A stretch of 64,000 nucleotides of DNA, taken from NCBI RefSeq assembly GCF_014195505.1, contig NZ_JACIBV010000001.1, positions 4,402,001 to 4,466,000 of the forward strand, given 5' to 3'. Source of the stretch: Nonomuraea dietziae. GTDB lineage: Bacteria > Actinomycetota > Actinomycetes > Streptosporangiales > Streptosporangiaceae. The notes below the pieces were generated by a model, which saw only the letters and a list, made by a program, of their open reading frames with translations, searched no databases and was not told where the DNA came from. The translations under genes and the position numbers were made by a program. Below are positions 18,301-25,297 of this stretch, one piece after another (position 1 is the first letter of the stretch; each line of letters opens with the position of its first letter).

Positions 18301-19883
18301 TCACCGACCTGGCGATCCTGGCCGACACGATCGCAGCGGCGGCGGAGCGGGCCGATGTTCCCGAGCAGCCGAGCCCGTGGCTGCCGCCGCTGCCCGCGCA
18401 GGTCGTCATCGGCGAACCCGAGGGCCTGGAGTTCGGGGTGACCGACCTGCCGTGGGCGCAGCGGCGCCGGCCGCTCGCGCTCGACCTGGAGCGCGGCGGC
18501 CACCTGCTGATCGCGGGGGCGGCGCGCAGCGGCAGGTCCACCGCGCTGCGCACGATCGCCGGCGCCATCGCCGCCACCACGTCGCCCGCCGACGTGCACC
18601 TGCACGTCATCGACTGCGGGTCGGGCGCGATGCTCCCCCTGGTCGCGCTGCCGCACTGCGGCGCGGTCGTCACCCGCGACCAGCTCGACAGGGTCGAACG
18701 ACTGCTCGCCAGGCTGCGCGAGGAGGTGGGCCGCAGGCAGCAGCTGCTGGCCGAGGCAGGACACGCCTCACTGGCGGAGTACCGCGCGGCGGGGCACAGG
18801 CTGCCGTGGCTGGTGCTGATGGTCGACAGGTGGGAGGGCTACGTCGCGGCCTTCGAGGGCTACGACTACGGCAGGCTCACCGAGGCGCTGCTCCAGCTGC
18901 TGCGTGAGGGGCCCGCCGTCGGGCTGCGCGCGGTGGTGACGGGCGACCGCTCCGCGCTGCTCGGCCAGGTGTCCACCGTCTTCGACGAGCGGCTGATCCT
19001 GCGGCTAGCCGATCCCGCCGACTACGGCCTCGCGGGGCTGCCCGTCAGGGACCTGCCCGCCGCCATGCCGCCGGGCAGGGCGCTGTCCACGAGCGAGCAC
19101 GGCGTGGTGGAGAGCCAGATCGCCCTGCTCGACCCCGATCCCTCGGGCCCCGCGCAGGTGGCGGCCCTGCAGACGCTCGCCCGCTCCCGTGATCCTGAGG
19201 GCGAGCCCCCGCTGCGGGTCGACGCCCTGCCGATGCGCATCACGACGGCCCAGGCGCTCGAGCTCGGGCCCTCCGGCGAAGGCCCGCTGTGGGCGCTGCT
19301 CGGCGTGGGCGGCGACGCGCTGGCTCCGGTGGGCGTGGACCTGCTCGCCCACGGCCCCGGCGCGGTCATCGCGGGGCCCCCACGTTCTGGCCGTTCGTCG
19401 GCGCTGCTCACCGCCGCGCGCTCGCTGATCTCCTCGGGCACCGCCGTCGTCGCCGTGGTCCCCCGTCGCAGCCCGCTGCGCGAGCTGGAGGGGGCGCTGG
19501 CCGTCCTGGACGGCAACGGCGTGGGCCTGCGCGAGCTGCTGGACGGGCGCGAGCGCTACGTCGTCGTCGTGGACGACGCCGAGCTGATCAACCCCGACGC
19601 CCCGCTCGGCACGCTGCTGGAGGAGACCCTCAGAACCGGCAGGGACGGCGAGCACGGCCTGATCATCGCGGGCACGACGGGCGACCTGTCCACCGCCTAC
19701 AGGGGCTTCGTGGCCGAGACGCGCAAGTCGCGCACGGGACTGCTGCTATCGGTGCAGAGCCCCGCCGACGGCGACCTGTTCACCGTGCGGCTGCCGAGAG
19801 GCGCGGTGGGCGGGCCGCCCGGCAGGGGGCTGCTGGTGACCACCGGCACCGTGACCCCGATCCAGACGGCGCTGCCCGGCTAG
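15363..19883 (+). CDS. EssC/EccC-like T7SS ATPase with ubiquitin-like and FHA-type N-terminus
   Basis: A 1506-residue FtsK/SpoIIIE-type ATPase. The N-terminus (about 1-300) has a ubiquitin-like start and an FHA-like beta domain (LGLGVHVIGADPSCAIAV). Two membrane helices follow at about 325-365 (LLAALLPAVLGVTMMLV, YYLLIALMTPLIMLG), then three ATPase domains. Domain 1 is intact: GTTGAGKS at 746-753 and Walker B LVLVIDEF. Domains 2 and 3 have Arg in place of the Walker lysine (GAARSGRS at 1052-1059, GPPRSGRS at 1338-1345). The plan matches Firmicutes EssC more than EccC. GGAGGAGCGG precedes the ATG. Its TAG stop lies in the CTAG where the IS element inserted. Confidence 0.88.
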   Translation: MRIMLTVLDERGDRDVVIEGDPGTTVARVAEALAGPPEEPLAKVVRLSRNRAPYGLGAEPRIPRQRGETRLSPDRPAGRHTGHRRASDPPAAASDDGWAHGVGGLGFDGPTVWRDGRPVDPRAPVRAVLRNGDRITLRPHLASLTLVAEPGGVAEVRVVGGPQAGSVHRLGLGVHVIGADPSCAIAVRDPSLPAEAATLRVTPESITVEPPKRKPQEPPRRKAKGRYAEELDELALRDTPPMGEPPEITLDGEPVTAPADWPEHALLTAGSSIFTLTAIEPADAHLAPHPDGGLAYNRPPRLRRPDTARRFEVPQEPRRAETMRLQLLAALLPAVLGVTMMLVTGQRYYLLIALMTPLIMLGQWWSDRRHGRKQHKRSVKQYREDLAAFREEVEQARRDDERARRAAAPDPAEVLLTATGPRRRLWERRIHDADALRLRVGLADLPADLEFDQPYESPVCRKVPVALPMRRLGVAGVTGGRETTAGLVSWMIAQAAALHSPRDLAIVVISAGSDAEERWGWARWLPHCAPHGGEDCVVLVGADPEAAARRVAELTALIDERLNTSIPDFGKVPTGWDDLGGPETDKRPSYDERPYDVLVVLDGAQVLRGLQGMPQVLRQGPRAGVYTLAVDEEQRLLPEECETVAACGLDGQVRLRGGGLDTLGAALTDQVPNEWCERLARALSPLRDVSRDDPNGSLPEAVRLLDLLHPPVQWAAPTTEALLGVGPEGPFTVDLAKDGPHALIAGTTGAGKSELLQTLICALAARNRPDQLTFVLIDYKGGAAFKDCARLPHTVGMVSDLDGHLTQRALTSLAAEIRRRERLLLDADAKDIDDYQGTLPRLVLVIDEFAALVAELPDFVAGLVDIARRGRSLGIHLILATQRPAGVVTADIQANTSLRIALRVTEAAESADVIGIPDAAHISKATPGRCYVKHVAVQAARVGGRAPGDAQARPRVVELEWGALGRPLPPAPEPLEGLAITDLAILADTIAAAAERADVPEQPSPWLPPLPAQVVIGEPEGLEFGVTDLPWAQRRRPLALDLERGGHLLIAGAARSGRSTALRTIAGAIAATTSPADVHLHVIDCGSGAMLPLVALPHCGAVVTRDQLDRVERLLARLREEVGRRQQLLAEAGHASLAEYRAAGHRLPWLVLMVDRWEGYVAAFEGYDYGRLTEALLQLLREGPAVGLRAVVTGDRSALLGQVSTVFDERLILRLADPADYGLAGLPVRDLPAAMPPGRALSTSEHGVVESQIALLDPDPSGPAQVAALQTLARSRDPEGEPPLRVDALPMRITTAQALELGPSGEGPLWALLGVGGDALAPVGVDLLAHGPGAVIAGPPRSGRSSALLTAARSLISSGTAVVAVVPRRSPLRELEGALAVLDGNGVGLRELLDGRERYVVVVDDAELINPDAPLGTLLEETLRTGRDGEHGLIIAGTTGDLSTAYRGFVAETRKSRTGLLLSVQSPADGDLFTVRLPRGAVGGPPGRGLLVTTGTVTPIQTALPG

Positions 19884-20884
19884 ATGAATGAGTCCAAGGC
19901 GTAGCTGCGGAGATAGGGCGAGGGCGCCCACCCTCAGTTTGTGACGACCAAGTTGGACACCCTCGCAACCGCACTGTATGTGAAGGTCGATGATCTACTG
20001 AAGGCCTCACCAGGCCTGGCCCCGTGGCGGCCGAAGACAGGTATCGGGCCCACGCTCAGCGACGCCGAACTGGTGACCTTGGCGGTCATGTCAGCGTTGC
20101 TGGGCTTCGTCTCCGAACGACGCTGGCTGCGCTATGCCCACGCCGAACTGGGCGGGATGTTCCCTTACCTGCCCGGACAGTCGGGGTACGGCAAACGGCT
20201 ACGGAAGGCATCGGGGCTGGTCCTGCACATCATCAGGATGTTGGCCGCCGACACCACGCTGTGGAGCGACGATGTGTGGGTCGTCGACTCCACCCCGGTG
20301 GAGTGCGGCCGCTCCCGCGATACCGCTCGGCGCAGTGACCTGGCCGGGTGGGCCGAGTACGGCTACTGCGCCAGTCACTCCCGCTATTTCTGGGGGCTGC
20401 GGTTACATCTGCTGTGCACCCTGGGCGGGCTGCCGGTGATGTTCGCCCTCACCGGCGCCAAGGCCGATGAGCGCCACACCCTGCTCGGGATGCTCGATGC
20501 CGCTCCCGAGGTGGTGGCCGGCCATCCGGGCCAGTCGATCATCGCCGACCGGCAGTACTACGGGCGGGACTTCGAGCACGCGCTGACCGAGCGTGATCTG
20601 CGCCTGCTGCGACCGGCCCGCCAGGGCGAAAGCGAGCGGGCCGGAGCGCGGCTGTTCAAACCGCTACGCCAGACCATCGAATCGATCAACCAAACCTTCA
20701 AGGGCCAGCTCGACCTGGAACGCCACGGGGGCCGGACCCCAGCCGGCGTCCTCATCCGCGTGCTGTCCAGGATCCTCGCGCTGACCACCGTGATCTGGCA
20801 CAACGACAAGACCAGCCAGCCGATCAAACGATCCCTGATCGCCTACGACCACTGAACGTGACCATACGCCTTGGACTCATTCAT
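19884..20884 (+). mobile_element. IS982-like insertion sequence
   Basis: A complete element of 1001 bp with 20-bp perfect terminal inverted repeats and a single intact transposase gene. It lies between the EssC-like ATPase (plus strand) and a secreted T7SS protein (minus strand) and disrupts neither. Intact repeats and an open transposase frame suggest recent arrival and possible activity. Size and transposase match the IS982 family as known from other actinomycetes; the very short target duplication is less usual for that family. Confidence 0.85.
19941..20855 (+). CDS. IS982-family transposase
   Basis: A 304-residue DDE transposase. The first catalytic Asp is in WVVDSTPVECGRS (about residue 116), the second in the SIIADRQYYGRDFE region (about 200) and the Glu in RQTIESINQTFKGQLDLERH (about 248). 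It begins TTKLDTLATALYVKVDDLL, the characteristic IS982-type opening, from a GTG at 19941. The C-terminus IWHNDKTSQPIKRSLIAYDH is also typical. The frame is uninterrupted, so the enzyme is probably functional. Confidence 0.9.
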   Translation: MTTKLDTLATALYVKVDDLLKASPGLAPWRPKTGIGPTLSDAELVTLAVMSALLGFVSERRWLRYAHAELGGMFPYLPGQSGYGKRLRKASGLVLHIIRMLAADTTLWSDDVWVVDSTPVECGRSRDTARRSDLAGWAEYGYCASHSRYFWGLRLHLLCTLGGLPVMFALTGAKADERHTLLGMLDAAPEVVAGHPGQSIIADRQYYGRDFEHALTERDLRLLRPARQGESERAGARLFKPLRQTIESINQTFKGQLDLERHGGRTPAGVLIRVLSRILALTTVIWHNDKTSQPIKRSLIAYDH

Positions 20885-22222
20885 CTAGATGCCGACCGTA
20901 GGACCGTCGATCGCGTTGTGGTCGTTGGTGCCCCACACGTCGTCTTCCTCCATCAGCCAGGTTCCGTCTTCTTTCCTCCGCTCCTCCTGACCACCAGGGG
21001 CACCCGCGCCCATCGGAGGCATCATCGGCATACCGCCCATGCCCTGCGTGCTCGCGCCCCGCGCGCCCGCCTGGGTGGCCGACCCGTAGCCGCCGGATCC
21101 CATGCCCGTGGCGACTCCGGTCCCGTAGCCGGAGTTCGGTCCGGTGCTCGTGCCGTTCCCTGTGCCCGTACCGTTCCCCGTACCCACGCCGGTCGGCAGC
21201 CCGGTCCTGGGGTCGATGGACTGGTTGTTCGGGAGAGTGTCGACATTCGGCGGCTGGAAGTCGGCCAGGTTGGTGGTGCGCGCGTCAGGCGTGTTCATGC
21301 CGGAGGTGGGACCGGTAGGGAGGTTCGGAATCGTGGTCCCGTTGCCGCCTGGAGGAATGTTGGGGTACTGGGAGCCGTCGCCGCCCGTCCCAGGGGGGAT
21401 GCCGGGAGTCTTGATCCTGTCGTCGCCCGACCCGATCCCGCCCGACCCGACCCCGCCCGACCCGGCCCCGCCTGAACCCGTGCCGCCCGAGCCCGGGCCG
21501 TCGGGGAAGGTGGAGTCCGGCCATGTCCCCGAGGAGCCGCCGTTCCCTGTCCCGAGGCCACCGGAGTTGGGGTCGTAGGAAGGGGTGTCGAAGGTGGGCG
21601 TCTTGACCCCGCCCGTGGGGATGGTGGGCGTTTTGATCGGAGGGGGAGGCACGCTCGACGGCCCGATGTCCGGTAGATCCTCGCGCACCTCGTCGGGCAG
21701 GATGCTGTGAATCCGCTGGAGCTGGTTGTTGATCTCCTGCAGGTTGCGTTTGGCCCGATCTCTGTCCGACTCCCAGAAGTCCCCACCATCGAAGGTGATG
21801 TCGATGATGCTGTCGTCCCAGGAGGACCCGTCGTCCCAGCCCGCGAAGCCCTTTCCGTTGTCAGGCATGTTGCCCATGACCGTCTCGCCGATCTGCTCGA
21901 GAGCCGTCCCGACGGCGTAGGTCTTGCCCGAGAGGTCCCGCACGGTGACGTAGAGCGCCCGCAGGGCCTGCTGCGCCTCCACGGACGGCTTGTCGCCCCA
22001 GACCTTGGCCATCGCGACAGCCGCGTCCAAGATCACTGTCATGGTGTCCGTAAGGATCTTGCTGGCGCTCTTGTAGGCGTTGGCCGCCTTCTCGACACCC
22101 CGACGGGCGTCCGGCTGGCTCAGCCCGCTCATCACCGCCGAGGCCTGCTGGACCGTCGGCGTCTCCTTCAGGGTGAACTCACCGTTGACCTTGACGGGGT
22201 ACTGCTTCGACTTGATGTCCAT
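20885..22222 (-). CDS. Large PPE-like T7SS secreted protein with Gly/Pro-rich tail (paralogue A)
   Basis: A 445-residue protein. The helical N-terminal domain (about 1-185) has a WG turn at W75 (AMAKVWGDKPS) and a second helical hairpin ending ILPDEVREDLPDIG. A low-complexity Pro/Gly/Thr region of about 200 residues follows. The C-terminus has GMGGMPMMPPMGAG, an acidic stretch and TWLMEEDDVWGT, a signature shared with the proteins at 25298 and 26422. The N-terminal domain aligns by eye with that of 26422, with W75 at the same residue number. Likely a WXG100/PPE-type substrate of the T7SS. Its ATG overlaps the preceding small gene (TGATG). Its TAG stop lies in the IS target CTAG. Confidence 0.72.
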   Translation of the reverse strand: MDIKSKQYPVKVNGEFTLKETPTVQQASAVMSGLSQPDARRGVEKAANAYKSASKILTDTMTVILDAAVAMAKVWGDKPSVEAQQALRALYVTVRDLSGKTYAVGTALEQIGETVMGNMPDNGKGFAGWDDGSSWDDSIIDITFDGGDFWESDRDRAKRNLQEINNQLQRIHSILPDEVREDLPDIGPSSVPPPPIKTPTIPTGGVKTPTFDTPSYDPNSGGLGTGNGGSSGTWPDSTFPDGPGSGGTGSGGAGSGGVGSGGIGSGDDRIKTPGIPPGTGGDGSQYPNIPPGGNGTTIPNLPTGPTSGMNTPDARTTNLADFQPPNVDTLPNNQSIDPRTGLPTGVGTGNGTGTGNGTSTGPNSGYGTGVATGMGSGGYGSATQAGARGASTQGMGGMPMMPPMGAGAPGGQEERRKEDGTWLMEEDDVWGTNDHNAIDGPTVGI

Positions 22223-22602
22223 CAGACGCTCTTCGTGCCCGTGTTGGCCTGTTCGGTCCCGTTGTAGACGCCCGCGCCCGCGCGTACGAGCGAGAGCGCG
22301 GTGTCGTACTTCGAGTTGATCTCGCCGTAGACGTACATGATGAAGCGATGGGCCTCGGTGATGGTGTCGAAGACGGCATCACCGGCCTCCCAGCCCTGGT
22401 TCGGCGCCGGGTGGGTCACGATACCGCGGGTGCCGAGGTCCTGCATGGAGCCGATCTCCATGCCCCTCAGGCGTTCAAGACCGTCGCCCAGCGCCTTGGC
22501 GATGCCCTTGAGCTTGCCGGCGTCGTAATCGATCTCGCCAGGCTTCGGGTCGAGACCGGGCCACCTGTGCTCGACGGCCACCGGATCTCTCGGCTCTGCC
22601 AT
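22222..22602 (-). CDS. Small T7SS-associated helical protein with WPGL motif (paralogue A)
   Basis: A 126-residue protein starting MAEPRDPVAVEHRWPGL. It is related by eye to the 143-residue protein at 27934: both have MA(E/G)P, WPGL, then (K/R)(L/M)(K/R)(G/A)IAK and a C-terminal helix with AxxFxTxTE-type spacing. This pattern suggests an ESX-secretion-associated or EspG/EsxB-like partner for the large protein encoded next. GGAGGTGGG precedes the ATG at 22600-22602. A longer frame upstream crosses the divergent promoter and was not used. It ends in a TGATG overlap with the next gene. Confidence 0.65.
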   Translation of the reverse strand: MAEPRDPVAVEHRWPGLDPKPGEIDYDAGKLKGIAKALGDGLERLRGMEIGSMQDLGTRGIVTHPAPNQGWEAGDAVFDTITEAHRFIMYVYGEINSKYDTALSLVRAGAGVYNGTEQANTGTKSV

Positions 22603-22690
22603 ATGCCCACCTCCGTCATCGTGATCTCGACTGTAGTGGAACCTATCCAAGTCGTGTGGAAGTTGGACATAGGCTCCTATGCTGGCCTCC
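22603..22690. promoter_or_regulatory. Divergent promoter region of eccB and the 22602 operon
   Basis: This 88-bp spacer separates eccB from the divergent WPGL-protein operon. TATGCT (22678-22683) ends seven bases before the eccB ATG at 22691, suggesting a leaderless eccB transcript. An imperfect inverted repeat CCTATCCAA (22642-22650) / TTGGACATAGG (22663-22673) lies upstream and could be an operator. No convincing -35 was found. Confidence 0.4.
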
Positions 22691-24112
22691 ATGCAGACCC
22701 GCAAGGATCTCTACCAAGCCCACCGGCTGATGCTGCAACGCATGGGCATGGCCCTGCTCCAGGCCGAGCCGGACGTCGCCGAGTCACCGATGCGCAGGCA
22801 GAACGTCGCGATGTTCTGCGGGCTGCTCATCGCGGTGCTGGTCGTCGCGGGGTTCGGGGTCTGGGGTCTGATCAAGCCTGGCAACGCGACCAACCTCACC
22901 GATCCAGGACAGCTGCTGGTGGAGGAGAACACCGGCGCCGCGTTCGTCTACAGCCAGGAGCAGCGCAAGCTGCTGCCGGTGGCCAACTACGTCTCCGGAC
23001 GGTTGCTGCTCGACAGCACCGACGTACGGGTCCGCAACGTGACCTCCGCGTCGCTGGCGAAATTCGACCGTGGCCCGACCGTGGGCATCCCCGGCCTGCC
23101 GGACTCCCTGCCGCCCAAGGAGAAGCTGGTCAAGGGCCCGTGGTCGGCCTGCGTCATGGACAACACGAACCCGTCCAGCGTCCGCAAGCAGTTCGTGTCG
23201 CTGGTGGGCGGCATTGACGTGGGCGGCAGGCCGCTCGGCGGTGACGCGATCGTGGTCGTGGACGCCCGCCGCAACGCCTACGTGATCCTGAACGACACGA
23301 AGATGCGAGTGCAGCCGGAGGGTGTGTTGGCGCTGGGGGCCGGCTCCCCCAGGCAGGTGCCCGCCGCCTGGCTGAACGCCATCCCCGAAGGTCCGGACTT
23401 TCGTGCGCCGCGCGTCCCCGGCCTGGGCAAGCGGACGAGGGGGCCCGACGGCAAGAGCGCGCGACTCGGTCAGATATTCACCACTCCGGGCATCGCGGGC
23501 GGTCCTACGAGGTGGTATGTCCTGGTCGCCGACGGTCTGGCACCCATCACCTCGACCCAGGCGAACCTCGCACTCTCCGACCCCAAGATCAAAGCGGTGT
23601 ACGGCAACCGCCCCGCCGAGCCGATCGAGATCGACGCGGCCACCGCCAACAGCAAGCAGACGACGACGCAGAAACACCTGATGGGCGGCGGCCTACCCGC
23701 CTCGATGCCCAGGGTCATCGCGGTGCCGGGAACGTCGCCACTGTGCTCGGTCTACGCGGAGACCGCGAAGGGCTCGGTCAAGGCGAAGCTGACGATCGGC
23801 AGCACGATCACCATCCAGCCCCCCGCGGTGACGGGCAGCGAGCAGTTCTTCGACCAGGTGATTCTCCCCGCCGGCGGGGCCGCGCTGGCCGGACTGCTGC
23901 CAGGGGAGAACCAGCTGAAGGCCATCAACACCTACGAGCTCATCACCGACCAGGGGCGCAGGTTCCCGCTGCACTCGGCCGACCAGGTCGGCAAGCTGGG
24001 CTACGACGCCGCCGATGTGACGCCGGTGCCCACCCACCTGCTCCACTCCATCCAGCCGGGCCCCACCCTCGACCCCGTCAAGGCGCTGAATCCTCTTGTG
24101 ATCGGCCCGTAG
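22691..24112 (+). CDS. eccB: T7SS membrane component EccB
   Basis: A 473-residue EccB. It starts MQTRKDLYQAHRLMLQRMGMALL, the conserved cytoplasmic opening, and has a single membrane helix at 39-61 (VAMFCGLLIAVLVVAGFGVWGLI). The large extracytoplasmic domain carries the repeats and cysteine pair of the family (WSACVMD, SPLCSVYAE). EccB is a core part of the secretion pore, in a 1:1:1 complex with EccC and EccD. I choose the ATG at 22691 over the one at 22679 because family members begin MQ(T/S)R and because of the -10 position. A 430-bp spacer follows. Confidence 0.93.
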   Translation: MQTRKDLYQAHRLMLQRMGMALLQAEPDVAESPMRRQNVAMFCGLLIAVLVVAGFGVWGLIKPGNATNLTDPGQLLVEENTGAAFVYSQEQRKLLPVANYVSGRLLLDSTDVRVRNVTSASLAKFDRGPTVGIPGLPDSLPPKEKLVKGPWSACVMDNTNPSSVRKQFVSLVGGIDVGGRPLGGDAIVVVDARRNAYVILNDTKMRVQPEGVLALGAGSPRQVPAAWLNAIPEGPDFRAPRVPGLGKRTRGPDGKSARLGQIFTTPGIAGGPTRWYVLVADGLAPITSTQANLALSDPKIKAVYGNRPAEPIEIDAATANSKQTTTQKHLMGGGLPASMPRVIAVPGTSPLCSVYAETAKGSVKAKLTIGSTITIQPPAVTGSEQFFDQVILPAGGAALAGLLPGENQLKAINTYELITDQGRRFPLHSADQVGKLGYDAADVTPVPTHLLHSIQPGPTLDPVKALNPLVIGP

Positions 24113-24542
24113 CCGCAGGGAGGGCGCTCACCACCCTGTTCGCGGCCGGCGGCTCCTGGGCGGACACGCCCTCGGCGGCGTGGCGGTAACGAGGCGGGCA
24201 TGACTCTTCCGGCGGCTTCGCCGCGGCCCGCGACCGCGCCATGTCCGAGCTGCCGGGGCGGGCCGAGCTCGGGCCGCGACCCAGAAGCAGGCGCTGGGCT
24301 TCGCACCGACAGCCCTGTCCGGGATAGGACGGCCACCGCGTCCGTCCAGGTGCCCGAGCGACTGCCGTGGGAACGGCTCTCCGTCGAACCATGGTCGCTG
24401 AACGAGGGGCTTTCAGCGGTGGTCGGTGAACGAGGGGCTCCCTGGGAGACCGCAGGCAAGGCGAGGCCGGACGGGTCCAGGCGCCGAAGGTCTACGACGT
24501 CGACCGTGACCTGGTGGCCCGGCCCAGGCCGCGGCCGGGTCG
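24113..24542. other. Gene-free spacer between convergent genes
   Basis: 430 bp between eccB and the minus-strand gene ending at 24543. Open frames here lack ribosome sites and family character. The only structure seen is a 19-bp near-perfect direct repeat GGTCG(C/G)TGAACGAGGGGCT at 24393-24411 and 24421-24439, a 28-bp period. No clear terminator hairpin or mobile remnant was recognised. Confidence 0.5.
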
Positions 24543-25295
24543 CTACACCGGGAACGAGTCGGGAAGGCCCATCCCCCCGGGCATGTTCTTGTTGCCGAGT
24601 ATTTTCGGCGTGAGGCCACCCGAGTTCTTGTCGTACTGGAGTGCGAGACCGTCGAACGACGGCATCGCCTTCATGTCCTGGAACTTCGCCGCCTGCTTCT
24701 GGCTGAGCGTCGAGGCGACCGAATAGATCCCCATGAGTGCGAAGCCTACGATCGTCAGCTTCTTGAGCGCTCCGGTGGAGATACGGCCGATCTGCGGGCC
24801 CACGGTGCTCGCGGCCGTCTCTCCCGCCACCACTCCTACCGGGCCTGCCGCCCACGTGGCGCGCATGAACACCGCCAGCGCGAGCATCGCGAGAGCGGAG
24901 GTCACGGCGAGGTAGGACCCCGCTTCGACCATCCCCTTGGGTGCGGCGGCGGCATCGCCCAAGCTGTCGCGGTAGACACCCTTCTTCTCCCACTCCTCGA
25001 GGAACTGGTCCAGGTTCTGCTTGAAGGAGTCCCAGGCATCGCCCTCCCACTCGGCGCGTTCCTTCAGCTTCTTCTCGAGGTCGGCCAACGACTGGCGCAG
25101 GGCGGCGATCTCGGTCGTCTCCCCTCCCTTGTCGACCGACTGATAGGAGTGCTTGCCTTTGTCCATCGGCTCGATGGGGCCGGCGCAGGCCCCGAACGCC
25201 AGCGGAACCGTCGCCGCCCACGCACGCCTGATCCAGATGGCGGCGCCGATCTGGACACTGATCGCCATCAGGTACCGCTGCAGTGTGTGATCCAT
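24543..25295 (-). CDS. EspA/EspB-like T7SS membrane-associated protein (paralogue 1)
   Basis: A 250-residue protein with an N-terminal hydrophobic/helical stretch, a charged amphipathic region (about 60-105, LRQSLADLEKKLKERAEWEGDAWDSFKQ) that looks like a WXG100-type helix, then hydrophobic segments at about 125-150 and 178-197 (LKKLTIVGFALMGIYSVAS). The C-terminus is Gly/Met-rich. It resembles the protein at 30869 in the middle hydrophobic block (GALKK..IVG versus GALSKKMVMIG). The ATG at 25293-25295 has GAGGTG before it; a GTG at 25301 overlapping the previous stop is an alternative. Probably exported or membrane-inserted as part of the T7SS; no enzyme motif. Confidence 0.55.
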   Translation of the reverse strand: MDHTLQRYLMAISVQIGAAIWIRRAWAATVPLAFGACAGPIEPMDKGKHSYQSVDKGGETTEIAALRQSLADLEKKLKERAEWEGDAWDSFKQNLDQFLEEWEKKGVYRDSLGDAAAAPKGMVEAGSYLAVTSALAMLALAVFMRATWAAGPVGVVAGETAASTVGPQIGRISTGALKKLTIVGFALMGIYSVASTLSQKQAAKFQDMKAMPSFDGLALQYDKNSGGLTPKILGNKNMPGGMGLPDSFPV

Positions 25296-25297
25296 GC

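Larger units (their letters stand above)
19880..20888. repeat. CTAG target-site duplication and terminal inverted repeats of the IS
   Basis: The element ends in perfect 20-bp inverted repeats, ATGAATGAGTCCAAGGCGTA at 19884-19903 and its reverse complement at 20865-20884. Directly outside both ends is CTAG (19880-19883 and 20885-20888), read as a 4-bp target duplication. Because CTAG is itself palindromic, it could instead be the outermost part of a 24-bp inverted repeat with no duplication. The first reading fits better because CTAG supplies the TAG stop of the gene on each side. Confidence 0.75.

Noticed and set aside
15318..18764. Minus-strand open frame of 1148 codons opposite the EssC-like gene
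   Set aside because: High GC codon bias leaves antisense frames open; the translation is His/Arg/Gly-rich without domains, while the plus strand encodes clear ATPase motifs.
19880..20888. IS insertion as a gene-disrupting event
   Set aside because: Both neighbouring genes keep their own TAG stops and full-length reading frames.
24078..24613. Open frames in the spacer after eccB
   Set aside because: No ribosome sites, no family character, and overlap with real gene ends.
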